From contig CAZARN010000002.1 in the NCBI GenBank assembly GCA_964487565.1, forward strand, positions 124,001 through 188,000: a stretch of DNA of 64,000 nucleotides. The letters are read 5' to 3'. Below, in pieces: positions 34,021-43,218 of the stretch; the stretch's first letter is position 1; each line of letters opens with the position of its first letter. Source of the stretch: Phil1 sp964487565. GTDB lineage: Bacteria > Bacillota > Clostridia > Christensenellales > CAG-138. The position numbers were made by a program, and so were the translations under genes. The notes below the pieces were generated by a model that was not told the DNA's origin, searched no databases, and saw only the letters and a program-made list of their open reading frames with translations.

Positions 34021-35744
34021 CCGAAACGGGGTCAAAAACTCAACACAGGCATCAAGGCCCGGGCAAGGTGCTCTCCTTCGAGCAGAAGGGCGAGTTCTTC
34101 TACAAACGCGGCCTTGACAAGCTTGACGACAACGATCTTCCGAACGCGCTTTCCAATTACCGCATGGCGCTTGAGCGCGATCCCGAAAACGAGGAGATAC
34201 GCCTTGCCGCGGCCGAGGTGCTGACCGAGATGGAGCGTTTCGACGAATCGAACCGGATCCTGTTTCGCCTGATGGAAAACGAGCAGCCCGACGCGGAATG
34301 CTTCTTCGGGCTTGGCTGCAATTTTGCCGGTCTCAACGATCTCGATCACGCAAAGGATGCGCTTGAACGCTATGCGGAGCTTGAGCCCGAGGGCGAATTC
34401 ATATACGACGCATACGACATGCTCGACGCCATTGACGACGCGGAATATGACGGCAGCGAAGACGGTCTTGTCGAGCTCAACAGGAAGGATGAAGCGCTTG
34501 ACCTTGCCGAGGACGGGCGCGAGCTGATCGAGCAGGAGCATTATTCGGAAGCGGAGGAGAAGCTGCGCCGCGCGCTTGCGCTCGATCCGGAGCTTGACTG
34601 GGCGCGCAACAACCTGACCCTCGTGTACTTCTGCCGTCAGGAATACAAGCACGCCGTCGGCGAGGCGAACAAGGTGCTCGAGCGCGACGCGAACAACATG
34701 CAGGCGCTTTGCAACCTTGCAATGATCCAGTCCGCCATGCACGATACCCGCGCGGCCAACAGCACCGCGGACCGCTTCATCGGAAGCGAGTCGGACGATC
34801 CGGACGACGCCAACAGGATGGCGCTTGTGCTCATGGATCTCGGGCGCTTTGCGGACGCTTATCCCGTGATGCTTGAGCAGAAGGATCGTTTCCCGTATGA
34901 CGAGGGCACGCTGCACCGCTTTGCCATGTGCGCTTATGAGACAGACCGTTTTGACGAAGCGCTCGCCTGTTACGACACGCTCCTCAAAATAAACTCCCGC
35001 GATACCGTTGCAAGGTATTACCGCGGGGTTTGCCGCGCGGCAGAGGTCACGGGAAGCGCCTCCCCCGCCGCGAAGAAGAAATACATGCTCAATTATCAGG
35101 TGCCGTTTGACGAAATGCTCGCGCGCATAAACAGGCTCAACGAGCTTGTGGCCAAGCCGAAGGCGGAGCTTGACGCGATCTGGCAGGCTCCGGGCGAGCT
35201 TACTTCGCTCGTGTGCTGGGGATTTTCTCTTCCGGACGACGGGATCAAGCGCGCGCTCATCTCGCTTGTTTCAAGCTTTGCTGACAGCCGCAGCGAGGAT
35301 ATCCTGCGCGACTTCATTCTCCGCCGCGACCAAAGCGACGCGCTCAAGCACGAGGCATTCGCAATGCTTGCCGCACAGGGGGCAAAGGAGCCGTATATCG
35401 CGTATCTTTCCGGCAGCCTTGTCGAAAGCCGCGTCAACCGCGATTCCGAGGGCGTGAGCAAGCCTTACAGGGACGCGCTCATCACCTGTCTTTCCACGAT
35501 GAACGGCCGCCGTTCGGACAAAGCGGCCGGGCATGCCGTGCTGATCTGGGAAAAGTTTATCCGCGCCGGACAGTCTCCCCTGCCGCGCATAACCCGCGCG
35601 CAGTCGAACGCCATGGCCGCGGCGCTCGAATACCTTGCCTGCCGTGAAAGCGGCGAGAAAGCTTCAAAATCCGACATATGCGCAAAATACGGCGTGAGCG
35701 CCCTGCGCTTCAAAAACGCGCTCGCGAGATTGGACAAAAAATGA
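34017..35744 (+). CDS. TPR-repeat protein
   Basis: 575 residues, cytosolic, no signal. Several tetratricopeptide units are visible, for example FYKRGLDKLDDNDLPNALSNYRMALERDPEN (about 28-58), LIEQEHYSEAEEKLRRALALDPEL and YETDRFDEALACYDTLLKINSRD. The last 60 residues look like a helical DNA/RNA-binding or cyclin-like segment (KSDICAKYGVSALRFKNALARL). It is likely a scaffold. Overlaps hslO by 4 bp and the methyltransferase by 4 bp (ATGA at both ends), so it is tightly coupled. No specific function can be assigned. Confidence 0.85.
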   Translation: MTETGSKTQHRHQGPGKVLSFEQKGEFFYKRGLDKLDDNDLPNALSNYRMALERDPENEEIRLAAAEVLTEMERFDESNRILFRLMENEQPDAECFFGLGCNFAGLNDLDHAKDALERYAELEPEGEFIYDAYDMLDAIDDAEYDGSEDGLVELNRKDEALDLAEDGRELIEQEHYSEAEEKLRRALALDPELDWARNNLTLVYFCRQEYKHAVGEANKVLERDANNMQALCNLAMIQSAMHDTRAANSTADRFIGSESDDPDDANRMALVLMDLGRFADAYPVMLEQKDRFPYDEGTLHRFAMCAYETDRFDEALACYDTLLKINSRDTVARYYRGVCRAAEVTGSASPAAKKKYMLNYQVPFDEMLARINRLNELVAKPKAELDAIWQAPGELTSLVCWGFSLPDDGIKRALISLVSSFADSRSEDILRDFILRRDQSDALKHEAFAMLAAQGAKEPYIAYLSGSLVESRVNRDSEGVSKPYRDALITCLSTMNGRRSDKAAGHAVLIWEKFIRAGQSPLPRITRAQSNAMAAALEYLACRESGEKASKSDICAKYGVSALRFKNALARLDKK

Positions 35745-36865
35745 TATTCCATGCAACCTGCAAGCTGGGCCTTGAAGCCCTTGTCGCAATGGAGCTCAGA
35801 AAGCTCAACATCAACGTTTTGACCGTGGAAGACGCCAACATACGCTTTGATGGCGGCTTCGAGGAAATGGCGCGCGCCTGTCTTTGGCTGCGCACGGCGG
35901 AGCGCGTGCTCTTCGAGGTCGGCAGCTTTGACGCGCGCACCTTTGACGAGCTTTTTGAGGGCGTGCGCGCAATAGAATGGAAGCGCTATCTCAAACGCGA
36001 CAGCTTCATCCATGTCAACGGCAAAAGCGCCAAAAGCACGCTGTTTTCCGTGTCCGACTGTCAGAGCATCGCCAAGAAGGCCATCGTTGAAAACCTCAAG
36101 ACCGCGCTCAACACCGACCTGCCCGAAACAGGCCGCGAGGTCATAATCGAGATAGGCATACTGCGCGATCATGTGACTGTCGCGCTCGATCCGTGCGGTG
36201 CCGGGCTTTCACGCCGCGGTTATCGCACATACAACGTCACCGCCCCGATAAGCGAAACGCTCGGCGCGGCGATCGTCACCCTTGCCCGCTATTATCCGGA
36301 CAAGCCGTTCATCGATCCCATGTGCGGCAGCGGCACCATGCCCATCGAAGCCGCGATGATGGCGCGCAACAAGGCGCCCGGCCTTGACCGCAGCTTTGCC
36401 GCGGAGCAATGGGAGTTCCTTGATCCCGAGGCGTTCCGCACCGAGCGCAGGAACGCCATCGACAGCGTGCGCGACGTGCCGTACGACATCGAGGGGCGCG
36501 ACATCGATCCGCGCTGCATCGACGTTTGCCGCAAGCACGCAAGGAAGGCCGGCGTTATGGTGAACTGGTCCGTGCGGCCGCTGTGCGAGCTTGAAACCGA
36601 AAAAACAGGCGGCGTGCTCGTTTGCAACCCGCCTTACGGCGAGCGTCTGATGACCAAAAAGGAAGCGGACGACCTTTACAGGGATATGCGCAAAACCTTT
36701 GACGCGCTGCCCGGCTGGGCTGTGGCGATAATATCCGCCAACCGTGATTTCGAGACCGTTTACGGCAAAAAAGCAGACAAACGGCGCAAGCTTTCCAACG
36801 GCGGAATGACATGTACGCTTTATCAGTATTTTGCGCCGAAAAAGGGCTTTACAAATCGCGAATGA
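35741..36865 (+). CDS. THUMP-domain RNA methyltransferase (RlmL/TrmN type)
   Basis: 374 residues. N-terminal ferredoxin-like/THUMP region (about 1-155), then a Rossmann methyltransferase with DPMCGSGTMPIEAAMMA (motif I, about 187-203) and the catalytic NPPYGER motif (about 288-294) for N2-guanine methylation of rRNA or tRNA. The ATG at 35741 overlaps the TPR gene by 4 bp. The promoter -35 of the following tRNA lies within its last codons. 23S rRNA G2445 or tRNA are possible targets. Confidence 0.9.
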   Translation: MIFHATCKLGLEALVAMELRKLNINVLTVEDANIRFDGGFEEMARACLWLRTAERVLFEVGSFDARTFDELFEGVRAIEWKRYLKRDSFIHVNGKSAKSTLFSVSDCQSIAKKAIVENLKTALNTDLPETGREVIIEIGILRDHVTVALDPCGAGLSRRGYRTYNVTAPISETLGAAIVTLARYYPDKPFIDPMCGSGTMPIEAAMMARNKAPGLDRSFAAEQWEFLDPEAFRTERRNAIDSVRDVPYDIEGRDIDPRCIDVCRKHARKAGVMVNWSVRPLCELETEKTGGVLVCNPPYGERLMTKKEADDLYRDMRKTFDALPGWAVAIISANRDFETVYGKKADKRRKLSNGGMTCTLYQYFAPKKGFTNRE

Positions 36866-36876
36866 TAACGTATAAT
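36848..36876 (+). promoter_or_regulatory. Promoter of tRNA-Ala
   Basis: TTTACA (36848-36853), 17 bp, TATAAT (36871-36876). The -35 overlaps the end of the preceding CDS. Confidence 0.75.
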
Positions 36877-36896
36877 AGACCTCGCGTCCGAGAAAA

Positions 36897-36973
36897 GGGG
36901 CTTTAGCGAAGTTGGCTATCGCGCTACACTGGCAGTGTAGAGATCACCGGTTCGAATCCGGTAAGCTCCACCA
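36897..36973 (+). tRNA. tRNA-Ala (anticodon GGC)
   Basis: Cloverleaf: acceptor GGGGCTT/AAGCTCC including the G3:U70 pair that identifies alanine tRNA, D stem GCGA/TCGC, anticodon stem CTACA/TGTAG with loop CTGGCAG (anticodon GGC), T stem ACCGG/CCGGT with TTCGAAT loop, discriminator A and encoded CCA (36971-36973). It reads GCC/GCU codons. It is a single-tRNA unit with a consensus promoter and a strong terminator. Confidence 0.93.
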
Positions 36974-36992
36974 GCAGCCTCAGGCTGCGCGC

Positions 36993-37032
36993 AACATCGT
37001 TCCGGAATGAACTTCCGGAACGATGTTTTTTT
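36993..37032 (+). terminator. Terminator of tRNA-Ala
   Basis: Perfect 15-bp stem (36993-37007 with 37013-37027), 5-nt loop TGAAC, then a T7-9 tract. Confidence 0.9.
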
Positions 37033-37283
37033 ATGCGCCGTGACGCCCGCAGGCCGCCTTCCGGACGCAATTGCATCACTGCGATGTTTTGCTGGACGCT
37101 CCCTTCCACCGCGCTAAACATGCAGTCCGTAGGAGCGGCCGATGGATTCAGCATGTCCCGAGACCTCAGCCTCGCGTATGTCCGTCCGCGCATATTGCCG
37201 TCGCCGCCTCTCGGGCAAGTGACAAAACGTTTGTTGTTCGGTTTATGGCATGATACGGACTATCCGTACAGATGTGACACGCA
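37033..37283. other. Intergenic region without recognised content
   Basis: About 250 bp between the tRNA terminator and the asd terminator. Open frames cross it on both strands but have no Shine-Dalgarno and unlikely composition. I see nothing I can name. Confidence 0.55.
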
Positions 37284-37309
37284 AAAAAGAAAAGGCGGGT
37301 TTCCCCGCC
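37284..37309 (-). terminator. Terminator of asd
   Basis: On minus: GGCGGG/CCCGCC hairpin (37294-37309) directly after the stop codon, followed by TTTTCTTTTTT. Confidence 0.85.
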
Positions 37310-38326
37310 TCAGATAAGTTTCTTTGCAACAAGCGTCTCAGCGATCTGCACGGCGTTTGTGGCCGCGCCTTTTCTGAGCTGATCCCCGCAGCACCAGAAG
37401 GTGAGCGAGTGTTTATCCGTTGATATGTCGCGTCTTATCCGGCCGACATATATAAGATCCTGTTCGGAAGTGTCCGCCGGCATGGGATACGCATTGTGCG
37501 CGGGATCATCCACAAGGCGCACGCCCGGCGCGCCCGCAAGCAGCTCGCGCGCCTTATCAGGCGTCAGCTCGCGCTGTGTCTCGATGGTGATCGACTCGCT
37601 GTGACTGCGGAACACAGGCACGCGCACGCATGTGCAGTTGACCATAAGTCCCGGTTTGCCGAGGATCTTCCTTCCCTCGTTGAACATCTTCATCTCCTCG
37701 TGCGTATAGCCGTTTTCTTCAAAGACGTCTATGTGGGGGATGAGGTTGAACGCTATCTGATGCGCAAAAGCCTGCGGATGGATGGGCTTGTTGTCAAGCA
37801 CCTCGCGCGTCTGGCTTTCAAGCTCGTTGAGACCCGCAATGCCCGCGCCCGACACCGCCTGATATGTGGAGGCGATTATTCTTGTCACGCCCGCATAATC
37901 GTCAAGCGGCTTTATCGGCACGAGCGCGATTATTGTGGAGCAGTTCGGGTTCGCGATTATTCCGTGATGCGAAGCCACATCCCCCGGATTGCACTCCGGT
38001 ATCACCAGCGGCACGTTTGCATCCATGCGGAAGGCGCTTGAGTTATCGATCACAATGCAGCCTTCATCCACGGCGATCGGCGCAAGCGCAAGGCTCGCCC
38101 CGCCGCCGGCCGCGAAAAGCGCAACGTCCACGCCTTTGAACGCGCCCTTGCCTGCCGCGAGGACGGTTACATCCTCGCCGCGGAACTTTACCGTTTTTCC
38201 TTCGTTTTCCGGCGCGTCCATCGCGACGAGCCTGCCCACGGGGAAGTTTCTCTCCTCCAGGATACGAAGCATGGTGGTGCCGACGACGCCCATCGCGCCG
38301 ACGACGCCGACAGTATATTTCTTCAT
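37310..38326 (-). CDS. asd: Aspartate-semialdehyde dehydrogenase
   Basis: 338 residues. NADP motif GAMGVVGTTML (10-20), active-site Cys129 (ANPNCSTI), the catalytic His region (RVPVFRSHSE) and DNSSAFRM. It makes L-aspartate-4-semialdehyde for Lys, Met, Thr and, here, for the adjacent aminotransferase. ATG at 38326 follows AAAGGA; the in-frame TTG at 38344 overlaps the ectB stop and is not needed. It starts 15 bp after ectB. Confidence 0.95.
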   Translation of the reverse strand: MKKYTVGVVGAMGVVGTTMLRILEERNFPVGRLVAMDAPENEGKTVKFRGEDVTVLAAGKGAFKGVDVALFAAGGGASLALAPIAVDEGCIVIDNSSAFRMDANVPLVIPECNPGDVASHHGIIANPNCSTIIALVPIKPLDDYAGVTRIIASTYQAVSGAGIAGLNELESQTREVLDNKPIHPQAFAHQIAFNLIPHIDVFEENGYTHEEMKMFNEGRKILGKPGLMVNCTCVRVPVFRSHSESITIETQRELTPDKARELLAGAPGVRLVDDPAHNAYPMPADTSEQDLIYVGRIRRDISTDKHSLTFWCCGDQLRKGAATNAVQIAETLVAKKLI

Positions 38327-38340
38327 AGTATCATCCTTTC

Positions 38341-39597
38341 TCAAAGCCCGAGACTCGCGACAGCGTCGAATATTATATCCATGCCGCGCTTGAGCGTCGC
38401 GTCGTCCGTGGTGAGCGCCGGCATCATCTTGAGCACGCAGTCACCCCGTCCGGCAAGCTCCGCAATCAGTCCGCGCTCGAAGCAGGCACGGCTCGCCTTT
38501 TTGGCGGTTCCCGCGGGATACGCCGCGAAATCGATGCCCCATACCATGCCTATGCCGCGATGGGTGAGCCTGAGGCCGAGTTTCTTCAGCCCCGCGCCAA
38601 GATACTCATCCATTATCGCAGCCTTGCGGCGGACCTCGTCCTCGATGTGGTTTTCAAGCATGAACTCCAGGCCCGCCTTGGCGGCCACCATCGCTGGCTC
38701 AAACCCGCGGAAGGTGCCGTTGTGCTCGCCCGGGCTCCAGATGTCAAGCTCCGGCTTGAAAAGCGTGAGCGCAAAGGGCAGCCCCATGCCGCCGATCGAT
38801 TTTGCCATGCAGAATATGTCGGGCTTTATGCCGGCGCGTTCAAAGGCGAAATACGAGCCTGTCCTCGCGCAGCCGACCTGTATCTCGTCGATGATGAGGA
38901 GCATGTCGTGCTTGTCGCAAAGCTCCCTCGCGCGCTTTATCCACTCCGTGGGCAGCGGGTATATGCCGCCCTCGGCCTGGGTGGTCTCAAATATAAGCGC
39001 GGCCGGCTTGTCAACGCCCGAATGATCGTCCGAAAGGATGGTATCCATGTACTTGATTGTGTCAAGCTCCGGGAACATATACGGCGCGGGTATGTGCGTG
39101 CAGGAGCCGAGCGTAACGCCCGCGCCCGCGCGCGCCGCGTCCTCGGTCGTGAGGGAGAGCGCGCCGAGCGTCATCCCGTGGAAGCAGCCCATGAGCGCGA
39201 ATATGTTGTCGCGCTTTTTGACCTTACGCGCAAGCTTGAGCGCCGCCTCGATCGCGTTCGCGCCGGTGGGACCGGGAAACATTATCTTGTAATCCAGCCC
39301 GCGCGGCTCAAGCACTTTCTTTTCAAAATACTCAATGAACTCACCCTTCGCCCCGGCGTACAGGTCAAGCCCGTGCGTCAGACCGTCCGCGCTCATATAA
39401 TCGATGACACGGTTTTTGATGTAATCGTTGTTGTGTCCGTAATTGCAGCTTCCCGCGCCGCAGAAGAAATCGATATAGCCGTTTCCGTCCTGATCGTATA
39501 ACATGCTTCCCTTGGCCTTTGTGAACACCACGGGGAATTTTCTGCAATAGCTTCTCACTTCGCTCTCATACGTTTCAAACACCTTTTTGTCCAGCAT
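38341..39597 (-). CDS. ectB: L-2,4-diaminobutyrate aminotransferase (EctB-type)
   Basis: 418 residues, class III PLP aminotransferase. The opening FETYESEVRSYCRKFPVVF is characteristic of EctB, followed by GAGSCNYGHN, PGPTGANAIEAALKLAR, IIDEIQVG with Asp237 and the PLP Lys266 (CMAKSIGG). It converts aspartate-semialdehyde and glutamate to L-2,4-diaminobutyrate and 2-oxoglutarate. AAAGGAGG precedes the start. Co-directional with asd, which supplies its substrate. No ectA or ectC is in the window, so the product may not go to ectoine. Confidence 0.92.
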   Translation of the reverse strand: MLDKKVFETYESEVRSYCRKFPVVFTKAKGSMLYDQDGNGYIDFFCGAGSCNYGHNNDYIKNRVIDYMSADGLTHGLDLYAGAKGEFIEYFEKKVLEPRGLDYKIMFPGPTGANAIEAALKLARKVKKRDNIFALMGCFHGMTLGALSLTTEDAARAGAGVTLGSCTHIPAPYMFPELDTIKYMDTILSDDHSGVDKPAALIFETTQAEGGIYPLPTEWIKRARELCDKHDMLLIIDEIQVGCARTGSYFAFERAGIKPDIFCMAKSIGGMGLPFALTLFKPELDIWSPGEHNGTFRGFEPAMVAAKAGLEFMLENHIEDEVRRKAAIMDEYLGAGLKKLGLRLTHRGIGMVWGIDFAAYPAGTAKKASRACFERGLIAELAGRGDCVLKMMPALTTDDATLKRGMDIIFDAVASLGL

Positions 39598-39728
39598 ATT
39601 TTCTCCTCCTTTATTCCGTTCATTATAATTTTACTATCAGCTTACAGCCATTTCAACTTACACTTTGTCCGATCGTCTGAGCATAATCATTATACACTTT
39701 ATAAGATCAAAGCTTCGCATGCCGTTTT

Positions 39729-41264
39729 TCAGTAATCCATGAATATCCGCGTGCACACCTCGAGCAGGAACATATCGCGGTGACTTTTGAGCGACATGCC
39801 GGTAAGGGCTTCTATCTTTTCGAGCCTGTAAAGGAGCGATTGCCTGTGGATATGCAGCTCGCGCGCGGTGAGGCTCGTGTTATAGTTGTTTTTTATGTAT
39901 TCCGCAAGCGTGGCCATAAGCTCTGCGTGACCCGCGCGGTCATATTCGACAATGCGCGAAAGCAGATCCGCAGCCATGGCCTTTATCTCGCTGTTGTCCG
40001 CAATTGCGGAAACGATCTGCGCCTCCTTCGTATCCTTATAGGTAAAGCTGTATTTCTCGTTTTTCGAGCTCATGCAATACTCGAGCGCGAGGGCCGCGTT
40101 GTTGTAAAGGCGGCTGAAATCATGCGTGTCGTATGTTATCTCGCTTATGCCCCAGTAAAACCTGTATGAAGGGTACTTGCCGAGGAGCAGTTTTCCGGCA
40201 GCGTCCGCATACTCCTCGACGTCGCGCTGCGCGTTATCCCGCCTGTTTTCGATGAACAGAATGAATTCGAGGCTCCTGTCAGCATACATGAGGCTCAGCC
40301 TTCGCGCGCGGCCTTCCGTATCGAGTATTTCCTCGATCGACGCACTCGCCGCGGCGGCTTCCATCGAATAAGCGTATGCCGGCGCCGCGCTCTCCGGCGG
40401 CACGGCGCGCATCAGTATGCAGGTGTAAGGTTTGGAAATATCAAAATGCAGCCGTTCGCCCTGACGCGCCATGTCGTCAAGCGAATCATAGTTTTCGCTT
40501 GCAAGGTTCCACACAAAATCGTTTTTGAACTTCGCCGTGACAAGCCCTTCAACGCGCTCCTGATTGAACCACATCGAAAGCGGGAACGCGATATAACGCT
40601 TTATCAGCTCGTCATCCGCCGGCAGCGGACGCTGCGCGGGGCATAAGCCGAGAAAACCCGAAACATTATCGTTTATTGCGATGTCCGTCCATCGGTATTC
40701 GCGCTCGTCAAGCGGCGCCTCGCTTCCGGCAAAACCGCGCACCTCATGCGCCTTGTCGGTGATCATCACGGGCGCCGCGAGATTTGCATATATTGCCCCG
40801 GCAGCCTTTGAAAGCGGCATCGCCTCAAAATAAAGGTCAAACAGCTCCGCCTGCAGGCTACGGAACGCCTCCGCGCTCTTTAGGCTCACCTCGCGGCTCA
40901 CACGCTCGCTTATCTGCGCGAAACGGTATTCCCACGGGATCGTGAAAAGCGCAAGACCCAGCGCGTTCGCCCTTGCGATCACGCCTTCCGGCACGGTGAA
41001 GGAAGCATCCCTGAACGCAAGTATCATCGCCGCCGCACCCGCGCGGCTGACATCCTCCACAAGGCGCAAAAAAGCCTGCTCATCATCGATGCAGCCGATC
41101 GCCGTTGAAAGCACAAGCTCGTTCGGCCTTATGAAACCGTCGACCGGCAGCTCCTGCACGGAGACCGCGTCAACGGGCACCGCGGAAAAATCCCTTATCG
41201 AAGTCAGGAGCCTTATCTTCGGCACGATGCCGCCGTCGAGGAATTCACGCAGGGTGTAACTCAT
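39729..41264 (-). CDS. PucR/CdaR-family transcriptional regulator
   Basis: 511 residues: N-terminal PucR domain (TLREFLDGGIVPKIRLLT...ELVLSTAIG), a middle GGDEF-like portion (about 260-390) and a C-terminal helix-turn-helix (NTSLTARELHIHRQSLLYRLEKIEALTG). Members control purine, amino-acid or sugar-acid use. It lies 131 bp upstream of ectB in the same direction and is the obvious candidate to control ectB-asd. The Shine-Dalgarno is weak. Confidence 0.9.
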   Translation of the reverse strand: MSYTLREFLDGGIVPKIRLLTSIRDFSAVPVDAVSVQELPVDGFIRPNELVLSTAIGCIDDEQAFLRLVEDVSRAGAAAMILAFRDASFTVPEGVIARANALGLALFTIPWEYRFAQISERVSREVSLKSAEAFRSLQAELFDLYFEAMPLSKAAGAIYANLAAPVMITDKAHEVRGFAGSEAPLDEREYRWTDIAINDNVSGFLGLCPAQRPLPADDELIKRYIAFPLSMWFNQERVEGLVTAKFKNDFVWNLASENYDSLDDMARQGERLHFDISKPYTCILMRAVPPESAAPAYAYSMEAAAASASIEEILDTEGRARRLSLMYADRSLEFILFIENRRDNAQRDVEEYADAAGKLLLGKYPSYRFYWGISEITYDTHDFSRLYNNAALALEYCMSSKNEKYSFTYKDTKEAQIVSAIADNSEIKAMAADLLSRIVEYDRAGHAELMATLAEYIKNNYNTSLTARELHIHRQSLLYRLEKIEALTGMSLKSHRDMFLLEVCTRIFMDY

Positions 41265-41292
41265 TGCGTCACGCTTTCATCCATCTGTTTGT

Positions 41293-41320
41293 ATTATGTT
41301 TTGCCTTTATCAATATACAA
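41293..41320 (-). promoter_or_regulatory. Promoter of the PucR-type gene
   Basis: On minus: TTGTAT (41320-41315), 16 bp, CATAAT (41298-41293). Confidence 0.5.
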
Positions 41321-41392
41321 TATGTATGATCGTTTTGCAACGCGCGCGTCGGTATGATAAAATAAGCGATCGATATGCGGGAGGATATTCTT

Positions 41393-41881
41393 ATGTGGAC
41401 AAACAACGCTCCCGCCTGCCCGCTCACGCAGGCACAGGCGGAATTCTGGCGACGTTTTCTCGCATCAAGCGGCATGGACGCGAACACGCCCTGTTTTGAG
41501 GCGTTCCACTTCTGCGCGGATGAACGTTTGGCAAACGCGCTGCTCGAGCTTGTGCTCGAGGGCAAAAAGCGCGCGACGACGAGCAGCCTTGCCGCATGGG
41601 AAGCGGAGGAACGCATGCCCCTGCCGGGGCAGTTGAGTATCGTTACGGATTTTGCAGGCAGGCCGCGCTGCGTCATACGCACAAATCGCGTGACGGTGCT
41701 GCCGTTTTGCGAAGTTGATTTTGAAACATGCCGCAGGGAAGGCGAGGACGATTGCCTTGAGACCTGGCAGGAGGGTCACAGAAAATACCTGCGGCTCGAT
41801 GCGGGTGAATGCGGCTTTGAATTCAGCGAGGATATGAACGTCGTCTTTGAAGATTTCACAATGATTTACGCGGAGGACTGA
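41393..41881 (+). CDS. ASCH-domain protein
   Basis: 162 residues. ASCH (PUA-like) pattern: LVLEGKKRATTSSLAAWEAEERMPLPGQLSIVTDFAGRPRCVIRTNRVTVLPFCEV, then a helix and GEDDCLETWQEGHRKYL. Such domains bind RNA or modified nucleotides and some have hydrolase activity. ATG at 41393 follows GGGAGGA; the in-frame codon at 41375 lies before it. It is 5 bp upstream of the MFS gene and probably co-transcribed with it. Confidence 0.87.
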   Translation: MWTNNAPACPLTQAQAEFWRRFLASSGMDANTPCFEAFHFCADERLANALLELVLEGKKRATTSSLAAWEAEERMPLPGQLSIVTDFAGRPRCVIRTNRVTVLPFCEVDFETCRREGEDDCLETWQEGHRKYLRLDAGECGFEFSEDMNVVFEDFTMIYAED

Positions 41882-41886
41882 CGCAT

Positions 41887-43218
41887 ATGCGTCCACGGTT
41901 TGAAAAAAGCATAAGGCTGCCCCGCGATTTTCTCCTGTTCTGGGCAAGTCAGGCGGTGTCGCAGCTTGGCAGCGCCATGACCTCGTATGCGCTCATCATA
42001 TGGGCGTTCGCCAAAACGGGCAGCGCCATCACGGTTTCCCTCATGGCCTTCTGTACGTTTTTGCCCTATGTTGCGGTGAGCGTGCTTTCCGGGGCGGCGA
42101 CGGACCGTTTCTCCAAAAAGACGGTCATCCTCGTTTCCGACGGCGTGGCCGCGATTTGCACGGCGGCGCTTCTTGCGCTGTACCTTACCCACAGGCTTGA
42201 GCTTTGGCATGTGTATGCGGCAAACCTCGCGATAGGCTTCATGAACGCATTCCAAAACCCGGCGGTGTCCGTCGCGACGGGAATGATGGTGGACAGCTCT
42301 CTCTACTCGCGCGCAAGCGGGCTTGATTCGCTTTCCGCCAACCTCGTCACGGTGAGCGCGCCCATGCTGGCGGCGGCGCTGAGCGCCGTTGCAGGCCCGG
42401 GACTCATCATGGCGCTTGATCTTGTCACGTTCGCGTTCGCGGCGCTCGTCATGCTTATATTTATAAAGCTTAGGGAGGTTCCCGGCGGTAAAAGCGGATA
42501 TGAGCACAAAAGCGCGTTCGCGGGCTTCAGGGAGGGCCTTGCCTTTCTTCGGGCGCACAGAGGGCTTTTACACATAATGCTATTCATGGCGGCGCTCAAC
42601 TTTTTTTCGCGTCTCACATACGAAAACATATTGCCCGCCATGCTGCTCGCGCGCAACGGCGGCGGCGCCGCCGCTTACGCAGCTGTGAGCGCCGTGCTCG
42701 GCCTTGGCGGGATACTTGGCGGGGTACTGGTTTCATCGGTGAAGCTTTCGCGCGACGCGGGCCGCGTGATCTTCATTTCGGCCGCGGTCAGCTTCGCCTT
42801 TGGCGACATACTTATGGGCGCGGGACAATGCCTTGCCTTATGGTGCGTCGCCGGACTTGCCGCAAGCCTTCCGCTGCCCTTCATCACGGCGGCGCAGCGC
42901 ACGCTGCTTTATGAAACCGTGCCCCGACATATGCAGGGGCGCATTTTTGCCGTGAGGAACGCCGTGCAGTATTCCCTCATCCCGGCGGCCATCCTGCTGG
43001 GCGGCATCCTCGCGGACGACGTGTTCGAGCCTTTCATGGCAGGCGGCAGCGCGGCGGCGGGGTTCCTTTCGCGCATCGTGGGCGTCGGCGCAGGCTCTGG
43101 CATGGCGGTTATGTTCCTCATCACGGGCACGCTTGGCACGCTGGGCTCGCTCGTGGGCATGCGCGATTCCGCCGCCGTGGCGCTTTCCGTCATACCGCAA
43201 GAGGACAGCCCTCAGTGA
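41887..43218 (+). CDS. MFS transporter
   Basis: 443 residues, about twelve membrane helices, with an MFS loop motif (GAATDRFSKKTVIL, about 69-82) between helices 2 and 3. The overall pattern matches the MefA-like/NreB group of exporters. The substrate cannot be deduced. GGAGG is upstream, after the ASCH stop. It ends 7 bp into the convergent CDF gene. Confidence 0.9.
   Translation: MRPRFEKSIRLPRDFLLFWASQAVSQLGSAMTSYALIIWAFAKTGSAITVSLMAFCTFLPYVAVSVLSGAATDRFSKKTVILVSDGVAAICTAALLALYLTHRLELWHVYAANLAIGFMNAFQNPAVSVATGMMVDSSLYSRASGLDSLSANLVTVSAPMLAAALSAVAGPGLIMALDLVTFAFAALVMLIFIKLREVPGGKSGYEHKSAFAGFREGLAFLRAHRGLLHIMLFMAALNFFSRLTYENILPAMLLARNGGGAAAYAAVSAVLGLGGILGGVLVSSVKLSRDAGRVIFISAAVSFAFGDILMGAGQCLALWCVAGLAASLPLPFITAAQRTLLYETVPRHMQGRIFAVRNAVQYSLIPAAILLGGILADDVFEPFMAGGSAAAGFLSRIVGVGAGSGMAVMFLITGTLGTLGSLVGMRDSAAVALSVIPQEDSPQ

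Noticed and set aside
36924..37193. Minus-strand 89-residue frame ending in ELTGFEPVISTLPV
   Set aside because: This is the well-known false translation of the reverse strand of a tRNA; it crosses the tRNA-Ala gene and its terminator.
37033..37317. Plus-strand 94-residue frame in the tRNA-asd gap
   Set aside because: No Shine-Dalgarno, poor composition, and it runs through the asd terminator.
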